Positions 52,633-62,454 of a stretch of DNA of 64,000 nt are shown one piece after another. The stretch is taken from positions 20,722 through 84,721 of the forward strand of contig JAXLWU010000022.1 of NCBI GenBank assembly GCA_046328335.1, in the 5' to 3' direction. This DNA comes from JACCXM01 sp046328335 (GTDB taxonomy: Bacteria; Chloroflexota; Chloroflexia; Thermomicrobiales; UBA6265). The notes under the pieces are model-generated. The model was given only the letters and a program-made list of their open reading frames with translations, was not told the DNA's origin and ran no database searches. The position numbers and the translations under genes were made by a program. The stretch's first letter is position 1, and each line of letters starts with the position of its first letter.

Positions 52633-54408
52633 TTATGCCGCGGACCGCGCCGCGCGCAGTTCCGCTGTGGCCGCCGCATCGATCGCGAAGTCGTCGTCCC
52701 GCTCCTCGATCACCACGCCGTAATCGCGCGTGGCGGCCGCGGGCGAGACCCAGCCGTTGCGGACATCGGCCAGGACCAATTCGGGATCACGTCGCAGGGG
52801 ATTGCCATAGCCGCCGCCGCCAGGCGTGACATAGCGGACGATATCACCACGCTTGAGGAGGACATTTGTGAACTTCGTCGGTGAAACGGTGTGGAACGCC
52901 TCGACGAAGGTGCGGAACGTATCGTCGCCCGCTCGTTTCACCAGCAGTTGGCTCTTGCCACCGGCATGCCCGCCAAAGACGCCCCACCCCGGAATCTTGG
53001 CGCGGTCGAAGAGACAACTGAGGGTAATTTCGTCGGCGACTACCTCGAGCGTGCGCGTTGTCGAAAGTCCGCCGCGATGCTCTCCCGGTCCCCCGGAGTC
53101 CTGCTTCAGCCGGTACTCGAGATTGCGGAAGGGATACCGGCCTTCGAAGACTTCGATCGGGGTGTTGCGGCAGTTGGAGTGGCGAGTGATCTCGCCGTCG
53201 TTGCCATCCTTCAGCATCGTGCCGCCCGTGCCGTGACCATCGAAGTGGTAGTTGGTGTAGTAGGACTTGGTCACCGGATGGACACCGCCAAACAGGAAAT
53301 TGCTGGAGGAACCGCCACTGGCCGCCGCCGCCCGCTCCGGCACCGCCTCGCTGAACGCCTTGAGCAGCAGATCGATCAGTTTCGGCTGGAGATCGGTGTT
53401 GCCGCCGACGCAGGGACCGGGGTGCACGACGTTCACCACCGATCCCGCGGGAGCGATGAATTTCACCGGCCGATAGCAGCCGGAATTGCGGGGGATCGTG
53501 GTGTGCGGGTCGGTGATCGAAAAGACCGCGTTGTAGATCGCGGAGGCGACGACCACCACCGTACAGTTCATCGGTCCGCGCACCTGGGGGCTGGTGCCGG
53601 TGAAGTCGGCGATGATCTCGTCGCCGTCGATGACGATGGTGACCTTGATCTCGAACGGATCGGCGGTGACGCCGTCATCCTCGACGAGCATGCTCGCCGA
53701 ATACTCGCCGTCCGGCAGTTCGCGGATTTCGGCCCGCAGCCGCCGTTCCGAGTAGTCCATCAACTCGGCCGTGGCCTGGGTGATCAGGTCCGCATCGTAC
53801 CGTTCGGCGAGTTCGCGGATTCGCCGCTCCGCCGTCTCCAGCGAACCGATCATGGCGTGGAAATCGCCCCAGGTGTTGTGGGGGGTGCGGTGGTTGGCGA
53901 GGACGATCCGCCAGACATCCTCGACGTAGGCGCCGCGGTCGATCAGTTTCACCGGCGGCAGACGGAGACCCTCTTGGTAGACATCGGTGGCGTCCGCCGC
54001 GAAGGAACCGGGCGCCTTGCCGCCGATCTCGGCCACATGGCCGATGTTTCCGGCGAATCCGAAGAGTTGATCGCCGACGAACATCGGCCGCATCATCATG
54101 TGTTCGGGCAGGTGACAACCACCACGATAGCAGTCGTTGTGGACCAGCACGTCGCCGGGGCGGAAGTGGTCGATGCCCTTTTCCTCGACTGCCCATTTCA
54201 CGGTGTGCGGAATGGCGCCCATCATCGAGGGGGTGTAGTTCTTCTCGGCGATGAGATCGCCGTTGCGGTCGAGGAGCACGGTCGTGAAATCGAGGCCCTC
54301 GTTGAAGATCGTAGAATAGGAGGTCTTCAACATTACCAGCGCCATTTCCGACGCGATGTTGGTCAGGGCGTTGTGGATGATGTTCAGGGTTACGGTATCG
54401 ATCGCCAT
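52633..54408 (-). CDS. hyuB: Hydantoinase B / oxoprolinase-type B subunit
   Basis: 591 aa. LNIIHNALTNIASEMALVML at the start, VLVHNDCYRGGCHLPEHMM, IADFTGTSPQVRGPMNCT, and the Gly-rich TPGGGGYGNPLRRDPELV at the end are the family signature. With HyuA it forms ATP-dependent N-methylhydantoinase, 5-oxoprolinase or acetone-carboxylase-type enzymes. Same strand as hyuA, 40 bp after its stop; AGGAG lies 10 bp before the ATG. Confidence 0.92.
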   Translation of the reverse strand: MAIDTVTLNIIHNALTNIASEMALVMLKTSYSTIFNEGLDFTTVLLDRNGDLIAEKNYTPSMMGAIPHTVKWAVEEKGIDHFRPGDVLVHNDCYRGGCHLPEHMMMRPMFVGDQLFGFAGNIGHVAEIGGKAPGSFAADATDVYQEGLRLPPVKLIDRGAYVEDVWRIVLANHRTPHNTWGDFHAMIGSLETAERRIRELAERYDADLITQATAELMDYSERRLRAEIRELPDGEYSASMLVEDDGVTADPFEIKVTIVIDGDEIIADFTGTSPQVRGPMNCTVVVVASAIYNAVFSITDPHTTIPRNSGCYRPVKFIAPAGSVVNVVHPGPCVGGNTDLQPKLIDLLLKAFSEAVPERAAAASGGSSSNFLFGGVHPVTKSYYTNYHFDGHGTGGTMLKDGNDGEITRHSNCRNTPIEVFEGRYPFRNLEYRLKQDSGGPGEHRGGLSTTRTLEVVADEITLSCLFDRAKIPGWGVFGGHAGGKSQLLVKRAGDDTFRTFVEAFHTVSPTKFTNVLLKRGDIVRYVTPGGGGYGNPLRRDPELVLADVRNGWVSPAAATRDYGVVIEERDDDFAIDAAATAELRAARSAA

Positions 54409-54448
54409 TCCGCGCGTTCTCCTGTTTCGCCTGCCGGATCGCCCCGCA

Positions 54449-56503
54449 TTAGCCGATTGCCACGTCGAGGAGGCCGTCCGGCCGGACGGTCACCGTATCG
54501 CCCGGATGGATCACCGTGGTGGAATCGACCTCCTCGATGATCGCCGGCCCGCTCAGGGTGAACCCGGCGGGCAGCGTTTCGCGGCGATAGATCGGCGTCT
54601 CCACGAATCCGGTCTCGCGGAAGGAGACGCGGCGATGGGCAATCGGCGCGGCAGTCTCGCCCGCGGCCGCGGGCGCCGTCGTGGCGGTCAGTGCCGAGGG
54701 ACCGATCGCGCTCACGCGCAGATTGACGAATTCGACCGGTTCCCCTTCCAATGAAAACCCGTAGAACTCGTCGTGGGCGCGGCCGAAGCGGGCCACCATC
54801 TCTCGTGCCGCCTCCTCGGTGAAAGGTCCCGGCGGCAGTGGAATCTCCCGTTCGTAGTTCTGCCCGGCATAACGCATATCGATGCCGCGCAGCACGATTG
54901 GCTCGCCGCCAAAGCCGTCTTCCCGCAGTTCGTGCAGGGCGGAATCGGTCAACGCATCGAGCCGTTCGGCGATGGCGGCGACGTTGAGATGGGTCGAGCG
55001 GCCGAAAATGGTCCAGACGCGATCGACCCGCCAGTTCGCCGCCAGGGCGCCGAAGGCCGAACTGAGCCCGGGATGCGGCGGCACCAGCAGGCGGCTGATC
55101 CCGAGCAGCCGGGCGCAGGCGCTGGCATGCACCGGACCGGCGCCGCCGAAGGGAATCAGCACGAATTGGCGGGGATCGAGTCCGCGGTCGACCGAGATCA
55201 GTTTGATCTGGTTTGCCATGTTTTCATTGGCGGTCTCCACGATCGCGTGCGCCGCGGTCTCGACGGCGCAGTCTGGCTTGGCGCCTAGCGCCTCGCCGAT
55301 CGCGGTCAGCGCGGCGACTGGCGCGCTCGGATCGAGCGCGATCTGGCCGCCCAGGAAGTACGCCGGATTGAGCCGGCCGAGCACCAGATTGGCATCGGTG
55401 GTGGCCGGTTCCGTACCGCCGCGGCCGTAGCACATCGGCCCCGGCTCGGCGCCCGCGCTGCGCGGCCCGACCTGGAGCAAGCCGCCCTTGTCGATCCAGG
55501 AGATGGAGCCGCCGCCCGCGCCGAGGGTGGCGACATCGACGCAGGTCACCGAGATCGGAATGCCGAACCCGACCTGGAACTCGCTCAGGTAGCGCTCCTG
55601 CCCACCCTGGATGGTGCCGATATCGGCGCTGGTGCCCCCCATGTCGAGCGAGAAGGCGTGATCGATCCCCGCCAGCCGGGCGTAATGCCGGGCGGCGACG
55701 ATCCCTCCGGCCAGGCCGGAGATGAGAAACTGCGACGGTTGGCCATCGACCGCATCGATGCGGAGATGACCGCCGTTCGACTTCAGCATGCTGGTCGGCG
55801 CGGTAATGCCGAGATTGTCCAGCGTCTCCCGCACACCGGCGACATACGAGCGCAGCACCGGTTTGATGTAGGCATCGCCAATGGTGGTGCTGGCCCGCTC
55901 GTATTCCCGCCAGGTCGGCGAGACCTCATGCGAAACGGAGACCGACAGATCGGGAAAGCACTCCTGTAGCCGGATCTTGATCCGCTCCTCGTGCCCCGGG
56001 GCGAGGTAGGAATAGAGGAGGCAGACGGCAACCGCGAGCGGTGCATCCGGTTGCCGGCGGCGCGCGACGAACGCGACCAGATCATCGAGCGCCGCCTCCG
56101 TCAGCGGCGTCAGCACCGTGCCGTCGTGATCGACGCGTTCGGCGATGCCGAAGCAATCCTGCCGCTTGACGAGGGGCTCCGGTTTGCGCCAGTGGAGGTT
56201 GTACAACTCTTCCTTGTCGAGTCGTCCAATGAACGGGACATCCTCGAACCCGGCGGTGGTGACGAAGAGGACGCGCGCCCCGCGGCGCTGCAGGATGGCG
56301 TTGGTCGCGACCGTGGTGCCGACGACCAGGCTGCGGGTCGGTTCGGTGCCGGCGGAGACCTCGTGCAACACCGCTGCCAGCGCCCGCGCGGGGTCGTCCG
56401 GCGTCGAGGCCTGCTTGCGGTAGACATATGCCGCCGATTCGTCGTCAAATCCGACGAGGTCGGTGAAGGTGCCTCCGGTGTCGATTCCGATCCGCAGTGC
56501 CAT
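54449..56503 (-). CDS. hyuA: Hydantoinase A / oxoprolinase-type A subunit
   Basis: 684 aa. N-terminal ATP-grasping motif RIGIDTGGTFTDLVGFDD, then GTTVATNAILQRRGARV, LDMGGTSADIGTIQGGQ and FGGAGPVHASACARLLGISR are the hallmarks of HyuA/OplahA-type ATPase subunits. GAGGAC before the ATG. It follows the RraA-like gene by 29 bp and precedes hyuB. Confidence 0.93.
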   Translation of the reverse strand: MALRIGIDTGGTFTDLVGFDDESAAYVYRKQASTPDDPARALAAVLHEVSAGTEPTRSLVVGTTVATNAILQRRGARVLFVTTAGFEDVPFIGRLDKEELYNLHWRKPEPLVKRQDCFGIAERVDHDGTVLTPLTEAALDDLVAFVARRRQPDAPLAVAVCLLYSYLAPGHEERIKIRLQECFPDLSVSVSHEVSPTWREYERASTTIGDAYIKPVLRSYVAGVRETLDNLGITAPTSMLKSNGGHLRIDAVDGQPSQFLISGLAGGIVAARHYARLAGIDHAFSLDMGGTSADIGTIQGGQERYLSEFQVGFGIPISVTCVDVATLGAGGGSISWIDKGGLLQVGPRSAGAEPGPMCYGRGGTEPATTDANLVLGRLNPAYFLGGQIALDPSAPVAALTAIGEALGAKPDCAVETAAHAIVETANENMANQIKLISVDRGLDPRQFVLIPFGGAGPVHASACARLLGISRLLVPPHPGLSSAFGALAANWRVDRVWTIFGRSTHLNVAAIAERLDALTDSALHELREDGFGGEPIVLRGIDMRYAGQNYEREIPLPPGPFTEEAAREMVARFGRAHDEFYGFSLEGEPVEFVNLRVSAIGPSALTATTAPAAAGETAAPIAHRRVSFRETGFVETPIYRRETLPAGFTLSGPAIIEEVDSTTVIHPGDTVTVRPDGLLDVAIG

Positions 56504-56532
56504 TCGTTCAGTCCTCGGGAGAGGGCGTCGCG

Positions 56533-57204
56533 CTACAACACCCCAAATCGGTCATACACGTCGCGCAGCAAATATCCCTGTTCCAGCATGGTGCGGCTGG
56601 CATTCTCGCCCTCGACCTTGGCCATCGCCTCTTCCACGGTGGCGGCGAGGCGGTCGCGCGGGATGACCACGACGCCGTCGATGTCTCCGAAGATGATGTC
56701 GCCGGGATAGACCATGACATCGCCGCAGAGGACGGGAATGCCGTAATCGATGACGATCGAGCGGGAGGAGGAATCGACCGGGCGGAAGCCGGTGCAGAAG
56801 ACGGGGAATTCCATCTCCAGAATGCGGCGGACGTCGCGGGTATGGCCATCGATCAGGCAGCCGGTAGCGCCGCGGGCGCGGGCGGCAGTGGAGAGAAGTT
56901 CACCCCAGAGACAGGTTCGCTGCGATCCGTTGGTCGCCGCCACAGTGACGTCCCCCGGCTTGAGCGCATCGACGGCCGCGATCTCCTTGATGTAGGGATT
57001 CTCTGGACGGGCGTAGATATCGGCGGAGAGGACGGTGTGAGCCCGCCCGACCAGCCGCATCCGGGGCTCGATGGGACGAATCCGGGCCGCCATGGCCTGC
57101 CCGAGCAGGCCCTGCCGGTCGAGCACATCCGAAACAACCGCCGTATAGAGCGTTGTGCGGAGAAGATCGAGCAGTTGATCCTCGGAAGCGGTGTCGTGGC
57201 CCAT
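56533..57204 (-). CDS. RraA-like aldolase/regulator-fold protein
   Basis: 223 aa. LWGELLSTAARARGATGCLI with DGHTRDVRRI is the RraA/4-carboxy-4-hydroxy-2-oxoadipate aldolase signature; the Arg-Asp pair needed for metal and pyruvyl substrates is present, so an aldolase or oxaloacetate-decarboxylase activity is more likely than RNase E inhibition. GGAGGA lies before the ATG at 57204. First gene of the long array; divergent from the M20 gene at 57839. Confidence 0.85.
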   Translation of the reverse strand: MGHDTASEDQLLDLLRTTLYTAVVSDVLDRQGLLGQAMAARIRPIEPRMRLVGRAHTVLSADIYARPENPYIKEIAAVDALKPGDVTVAATNGSQRTCLWGELLSTAARARGATGCLIDGHTRDVRRILEMEFPVFCTGFRPVDSSSRSIVIDYGIPVLCGDVMVYPGDIIFGDIDGVVVIPRDRLAATVEEAMAKVEGENASRTMLEQGYLLRDVYDRFGVL

Positions 57205-57337
57205 CGGTCGTCCTCCACAGGCGTGTTATGCCGGCTGACTTCATAAGCGCAAGCCGACTCCGCCGTGGTAGGCAAATGTCCCGGCGAGGGTGCGGACGGC
57301 CACCGGTTTCGCCAGGCGCTGACAGCATGCGCTGTCC

Positions 57338-57379
57338 ATGATACGAACAGCGACTGAGAAAATGTCCCGATGTCGGACA
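57338..57379 (-). promoter_or_regulatory. Candidate promoter and operator in the divergent region
   Basis: TATCAT on the minus strand (57338-57343) could be a -10 for the array; the -35 region overlaps a symmetrical site TGTCC-N7-GGACA at 57363-57379 (17 bp). That shape is expected for a dimeric repressor such as a GntR-type protein. The rest of the 634-bp region between the divergent operons (57205-57838) shows no gene or repeat I can name. Confidence 0.32.
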
Positions 57380-57838
57380 CGATAGGAGGGGGCAGCAAAG
57401 ATGTCAAGTGGCTGGACCGTTGACCATCCGTGCGTTCAGTTTTCGCGGTCCGCGGGATTCCCACTGGCGTTCATCTCGCGCACTTGACGCAAAAATCTGT
57501 CACAATGGCGAACATCGGAACGAGGTCCCAGGGTGCCCAACGATCTGGCCAGACCCAACGCGAGTCGGCGGCTGGCGTGCGCGTGATGAGGTGTTCAGTG
57601 CCGCGATCTGGTGACGTTTGCGGATGAGAGAGGCAACGAAATCACCGGGTCATGCTGACAAAGGACGCATCTCGGCAACCCGCGTTCAACTGGCAACGAA
57701 GCGCCGAGATGTTTCGCCTGAGGGCTCAACATGACACCTGAGTGAGTCGGTGACATCGAAGGTCCGTCTTCGCTCGATCACTGCACCCGGTTTGGGCACC
57801 GGGGCAACCGGATCATCACAGATGGAGGCAATTCCACG

Positions 57839-59089
57839 ATGGACGAACGAGCCGAGCGCATCTTGGCCGAGATCGACGCCGACAAGATCGTGGCGTTGGC
57901 CTCGGACCTGATTCGTATTCCCAGTTTCAAGACAGAGGAGACGCCGCTCGCCCGCTGGAGCGGCGACTGGTTCCGCGAGCGCGGGTACGAGGTCGAGTTG
58001 CAGGAGGTGCAACCGGGACGCTTTCAGACGATCGCGCGGCTGAAGGGGACCGGCGGCGGCAAGTCGATCATGTTCAACGGTCACCTCGATATCGATCCCC
58101 TCTCGCTTGGCTGGAAACACGATCCCTGGGAACCTGTCGTCGAGGGTGACCGCCTCTACGGGTCCGGGGTGATGAACATGAAGGGCGGCGACGCGGCGAT
58201 GATTTCCGCCGCGGAAGCGATCCGCACCTCAGGGGTCGAAATCCCGGGTGATATCGTCATAACGTTAGTGGTGGGCGAATTGCAGGGAGGGGTCGGCACG
58301 GTTCACCTGCTGGAGCAGGGTCTGCGCACCGACGCCGCGATCGTGCCTGAGCCATTTGGCGCCGACGCGGTGGTCACCACCCATGCAGGCGTCACCGAGA
58401 TGGCGATTTCGACCATCGGCTACTCCCGGCACATCACCGACCGCACCGGCATCGTCGACGCGATCGAGCAGATGATGAAGGCGATCCCGGTGATCAAGGC
58501 CACGCGATTCCGCCCGAGCGAGTTCCCCGCGCTGCCGGCGCTGCCGCTGATCAATGTCGGCGCCATCATTGGTGGCCGCGGCCGCGAACACGATCTGAAG
58601 GGGCCGAACTTCACCAGCGACTACTGCACGGTCATTGTCGACGTCCGGTTCCCGCCAGGGCAGACCGCGGCGACTGTCGAGGAGGACATTCGGTCCGGAC
58701 TCGACGCGCTGGCCGCCACCGATCCGACCTTCAAGTACGAAATCGCTCACCCGCTGCCAGCCAGTTACGGCGCACTGACGGTGACGATGCACCCGACGGA
58801 TATTCCGCGCGAAGAGCCGCTGGTGCAGACGCTGCTGACCCGCTATCGCGAGGTGGTCGGACGCGACCCGAAGAATGTCGGCGTTTCCCTGCCGATGTCC
58901 TACGCCGGGAACGACACCGCGCACCTCTGGAAGGCGGGGATCCCCTGCGTACTCTTCGGTCCCGGCGGCGGCTGGGATCTCAGTCCCGACGAGCCCGATC
59001 AGTTCATCTCGATTTCGGAAATGGAGACGGTTGCCAAGGTCATGGCGCTTACCGCGCTGGATATTTGCAGCCAGCCCGCCGGCGCATGA
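57839..59089 (+). CDS. M20-family metallopeptidase / amidohydrolase (second copy)
   Basis: 416 aa. Metal ligands: His in MFNGHLDIDPLSLG, Asp in GSGVMNMKGGDAAM region (the Asp position reads N in NMKGGD), and the late His/Asp in SYAGNDTAHLWKAGIP; catalytic Glu is expected in LVVGELQGGVGTV, where the family EE pair is GE. These differences suggest a diverged M20 subgroup with altered substrate or activity. GGAGG lies 10 bp before the ATG. Precedes an importer on the same strand. Confidence 0.82.
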   Translation: MDERAERILAEIDADKIVALASDLIRIPSFKTEETPLARWSGDWFRERGYEVELQEVQPGRFQTIARLKGTGGGKSIMFNGHLDIDPLSLGWKHDPWEPVVEGDRLYGSGVMNMKGGDAAMISAAEAIRTSGVEIPGDIVITLVVGELQGGVGTVHLLEQGLRTDAAIVPEPFGADAVVTTHAGVTEMAISTIGYSRHITDRTGIVDAIEQMMKAIPVIKATRFRPSEFPALPALPLINVGAIIGGRGREHDLKGPNFTSDYCTVIVDVRFPPGQTAATVEEDIRSGLDALAATDPTFKYEIAHPLPASYGALTVTMHPTDIPREEPLVQTLLTRYREVVGRDPKNVGVSLPMSYAGNDTAHLWKAGIPCVLFGPGGGWDLSPDEPDQFISISEMETVAKVMALTALDICSQPAGA

Positions 59090-59179
59090 GAAAGGAGGAG
59101 GACGCTCTGCCTTTCGGTCTTTCGGTTCTGATGGCATCTACCGCGGCACGCGGTTCTGGTATCCGAGGAGGAGAAGCAC

Positions 59180-60895
59180 ATGAGTGAGCGTGAGAGCAAG
59201 ACACCGTTGACATCGCTGCTGGACCGGCGCGATCTGCTGAAGGCACTGGCGGCGCTCGGTGTCGCGCCAGCCGTCGCGCAGAAGATCGCGCTTGGTCCGG
59301 CGCGAGCGCAGGAGGCGCGCGGCAATCCGGGCGGCGCAGTCGTTGTCGGTATCTACCAGGAACCTAACAGCCTGAACTTCCTGCTGACCGGCGGCCCGAT
59401 CTCCTTCGCCAGCATGGTGTTGACCCCGCTGTTCGAGCCCATGATCCGCTATGACGACAAGGGCGAGATGGAGCCCCGGCTCCTCACCGAGATTCCCAGC
59501 GTGGAAAATGGCGGCGTCTCCGAGGATGGACTGACCTACACCCTGCACTTCACTCCCGGCGTCACCTGGCACGATGGCACCCCGTTCACGGCCAATGACT
59601 TTCGCTTCACCTGGGAATTCCTGATGAACCCCGAAAATCAGGCGCAGGCGACGGCGGGTTGGTCCGAGATCGAAAAGGTCGATGTCCCGGATGATCTAAC
59701 CGCGGTGGTCACCCTGAAGGGGATGTACCTCCCGTTCGTCAGCGAGGCGCTGGGCTGGAATCCGCTGCTGCCGGAGCATGTCCAGAGCACGATGTCCACC
59801 GAGGAATTCGGCCGCGCCCCGGTCGGCAACGGCCCATTCAAGTTCGTGGAGTGGGTGCCGGGCGACCACCTGACCTTCGAGCGAAACGAGAACTACTTCC
59901 GCGATGAGAAGGCGCTGCTCGACAAACTGATCTGGAAGGTCCTCCCGGATCGCAACACCGTGATTGCCCAGGCCAAGACGGGCGATATCCAGGTCGGCGT
60001 CGACTACACCGAAGCGCAGATTCCGGAAATGGAAAACGTTCCGGGCGTGTCGTTGATCATCAGCCCCTCGCAGATCTACGAGCGGTACCACTTCACGATG
60101 GTCACCCACGATGACGCCACCGTGCCCCACCCGCTCTTTGGCGACAAGAACGTCCGCCTGGCAATTGCCCACGCCATCGACCGGCAGACGATCATCGACC
60201 AGATTCTTTACGGGCGGACCAAGATTGCCAAGAACGAACTGGACAACACCCCGTTCGAGAATACCGATATCACTCCGTTGGCCTTCGATCCCGATAAGGC
60301 AAAGAGCATTCTCGACGAGGCAGGGTGGGCTCCCGGGGCGGACGGCATTCGGGAGAAGGACGGCAAGCGGCTCTCCTTCACCCACGGCACCACCTCCGGC
60401 AACCAGACCCGGGAGACGATCCAGGCGCTTGTCCAGGCGAACCTCAAGGACATCGGCGTGGAGATGACCATCGCCAACCAGCCGGCCTCGAAGTTCTTCG
60501 GCGGGTTCAATGACGGCGGCGGCTGGCTCGACCGCACGCTCGACATGGTCGGGTTCACCAACGGCCTCTCCAGTGGCGATCCCAACCTGCGGCCGTTCTG
60601 GCACACCGAGTCGATCCCGACGAAGGACAAGCCGAACGGGTTCAACCACAGCGGGTTGTCCAATCCCGATCTCGATGCCCTGCTCGACGCCCAGTTGACC
60701 GAACTCGATCCGGCGAAGCGGACCGACCTGCTCAAGCAGGCGCAGCAGATCATCCACGATGAGGTGCCGATGGTGCCGATGTACGACCGGGTCGCCATCA
60801 ACTCGATCAGCGACCAGCTCAAGGGGGTCAACATGAGCCCCTTCGGTTCGATCACCGGTCTCGTCTGGAACGTGCAGGACTGGTCTATCGCGTAG
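59180..60895 (+). CDS. ABC transporter substrate-binding protein, SBP family 5
   Basis: 571 aa. Tat-type signal LLDRRDLLKALAALGVAPAV, then IYQEPNSLNFLLTGG, TYTLHFTPGVTWHDGTPFTA, DKNVRLAIAHAIDRQTI. GAGGAGAAG lies just before the ATG. Peptide/opine-type binding protein for the two permeases that follow. Confidence 0.88.
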   Translation: MSERESKTPLTSLLDRRDLLKALAALGVAPAVAQKIALGPARAQEARGNPGGAVVVGIYQEPNSLNFLLTGGPISFASMVLTPLFEPMIRYDDKGEMEPRLLTEIPSVENGGVSEDGLTYTLHFTPGVTWHDGTPFTANDFRFTWEFLMNPENQAQATAGWSEIEKVDVPDDLTAVVTLKGMYLPFVSEALGWNPLLPEHVQSTMSTEEFGRAPVGNGPFKFVEWVPGDHLTFERNENYFRDEKALLDKLIWKVLPDRNTVIAQAKTGDIQVGVDYTEAQIPEMENVPGVSLIISPSQIYERYHFTMVTHDDATVPHPLFGDKNVRLAIAHAIDRQTIIDQILYGRTKIAKNELDNTPFENTDITPLAFDPDKAKSILDEAGWAPGADGIREKDGKRLSFTHGTTSGNQTRETIQALVQANLKDIGVEMTIANQPASKFFGGFNDGGGWLDRTLDMVGFTNGLSSGDPNLRPFWHTESIPTKDKPNGFNHSGLSNPDLDALLDAQLTELDPAKRTDLLKQAQQIIHDEVPMVPMYDRVAINSISDQLKGVNMSPFGSITGLVWNVQDWSIA

Positions 60896-60915
60896 ACATC
60901 GAGAGTCCGGGCGTC

Positions 60916-61003
60916 GCATGACGGCCCGAGCGTTCGCGAGGAATCTTGGCGTCTGGTGCGGCAAACACGAACGCCGAGGTCCCTCCTGCGGTCGGGACGA
61001 CAC
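60916..61003 (-). repeat. Family-A repeat, nearly complete
   Basis: Reverse complement starts GTGTCGTCCCGACCGCAGGA and ends near GTCATGC; 88 bp, interior partly replaced compared with the 30210 and 40292 units. Lies 20 bp after the binding protein stop, before the permease gene. Confidence 0.65.
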
Positions 61004-61181
61004 GACGGACGATGCTGGAACGGCGCCCGAACCCATTGCAGCCCCATCGACGGGGCTTGCGTGGCGGTAGCCCGCGGTCTTTAGCCGCGGGCGCCGTCGC
61101 CCCTTGGCCAAACGAGCCGAAACCAGCCTCAGACCCGCTACCATTCCCGCCACGCGAACCTTTCCAGCGAGGAATCTGACC

Positions 61182-62147
61182 GTGGGCCAATACATCGCGC
61201 GACGACTGTTGCAGGCCATCCCGCTCCTCTTCCTTATCTCCCTGCTCGCCTTCATGATGATCCGTCTCAGTGGCGACCCGATGTCGATGTACGGGCAGAG
61301 TTCGGCCTTGACCGCCGCGGACCGCGACCGGATCATGAAGCAGCATGGCTGGGACAAACCGAAACCGGTGCAATATCTCTACTGGCTGCGCGACGTCGCC
61401 CAAGGCGATCTCGGGAGTTCGCTCTACACCTACCAGCCGGTCACCCAGATGATCTGGGAGCGGTTGCCGAACACGCTGATCCTGATGGGGACGGTGTTCA
61501 TCGTCACGATCGCGGTCTCGATTCCGCTGGCAATCCTGTCCGCCTTACGGCAATACTCCAAACTCGATTACCTGATCACGGGGGCCTCGTTTCTCGCGTT
61601 TGCCTTGCCCACCTTCTGGCTCGGGCTGGTCTGCATCATGGTCTTCGCGGTGAAGTTCAAGGAGTGGGGCCTGCCCTATCTGCCTGCCGGCGGCATGTAC
61701 GATCTGGTTGAAGGGCCATCGCTCCTCGGGCTGCTCAAGCACCTGATTCTCCCCGCGTTCGTGCTCTCGATCGTCTCCACCGCGTCGTACATCCGCTACC
61801 TACGCGCCAGCATGATCGAGGTCCTCCACGACGATTACATCCGAACCGCCCGCGCCAAAGGCCTGCCGGAGGCGGCGGTGACCTGGCGCCATGCCTTCCG
61901 CAACGCGATGATCCCGCTGGTCACGTTGATCACGATGAACATTCCGCTTGTCTTCTCGGGGGCGCTTGTTACCGAGCAGGTCTTCGCCTGGCCCGGTATG
62001 GGAAGACTCTTCGTCGATCACGCCAATCGCGGCGACTACCCGGTGCTGATGGGGTTGGTCCTGACCGTATCGGTGCTGGTGATCTTCTTCAATCTCGTCG
62101 CCGACGTGCTCTACGCCTGGATCGACCCGCGGATTCGGTATCGATAG
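61182..62147 (+). CDS. Dpp/Opp-type ABC transporter permease (DppB-like)
   Basis: 321 aa from GTG 61182, with GAGGAA 9 bp upstream; the longer reading from 61104 adds a sequence unlike the family. YIARRLLQAIPLLFLISLLA, HGWDKPKPVQYLYWLRDVAQ, loop TARAKGLPEAAVTWRHAFRN and the end IDPRIRYR are DppB marks. Confidence 0.9.
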   Translation: MGQYIARRLLQAIPLLFLISLLAFMMIRLSGDPMSMYGQSSALTAADRDRIMKQHGWDKPKPVQYLYWLRDVAQGDLGSSLYTYQPVTQMIWERLPNTLILMGTVFIVTIAVSIPLAILSALRQYSKLDYLITGASFLAFALPTFWLGLVCIMVFAVKFKEWGLPYLPAGGMYDLVEGPSLLGLLKHLILPAFVLSIVSTASYIRYLRASMIEVLHDDYIRTARAKGLPEAAVTWRHAFRNAMIPLVTLITMNIPLVFSGALVTEQVFAWPGMGRLFVDHANRGDYPVLMGLVLTVSVLVIFFNLVADVLYAWIDPRIRYR

Positions 62148-62188
62148 GGGTGGAGACGATGACGCGAGGAGTGTCCTCATACGAACGA

Positions 62189-62450
62189 TCTCCCTCACCC
62201 CAGCGAGCCCCCTCACCCCAACCCTGGCTCCCTCCCGCTGCTCCCTCCCGTGCCTCCCTCCGCCGGAGGGAGGGGTCCCCCTCCGGGGAGGGAGGAGTCT
62301 CCCCGTGCGCGAGGCGAGGGGCTATGGTGTGGAACGTCCTGTCTGGAGTTGAACCGGCACATGGCGAAGCCTTGATTCCCGTTTCACTAGCGATATTGCC
62401 TGGCCGAGCCCCTCTCCCTGCGCACAGGGAGAGGGGTTCGGGTGAGGGCG
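62189..62450. repeat. Family-B repeats filling the permease-permease gap
   Basis: Long run of CCCTCACCCC and GGGAGGGAGGAGTC-type units at 62189-62320 and a hairpin CTCTCCCTGCGCACAGGGAG at about 62411-62433. Its GGTGAGGGC tail (62441-62449) provides the only ribosome-binding-like sequence for the next gene. Confidence 0.65.
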
Positions 62451-62454
62451 CATC

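Noticed and set aside
57481..57505. Promoter TTGACG...CACAAT upstream of the 57839 M20 gene
   Set aside because: The spacer is only 13 bp, too short for a sigma70 promoter, and no other -10 is at the right distance.
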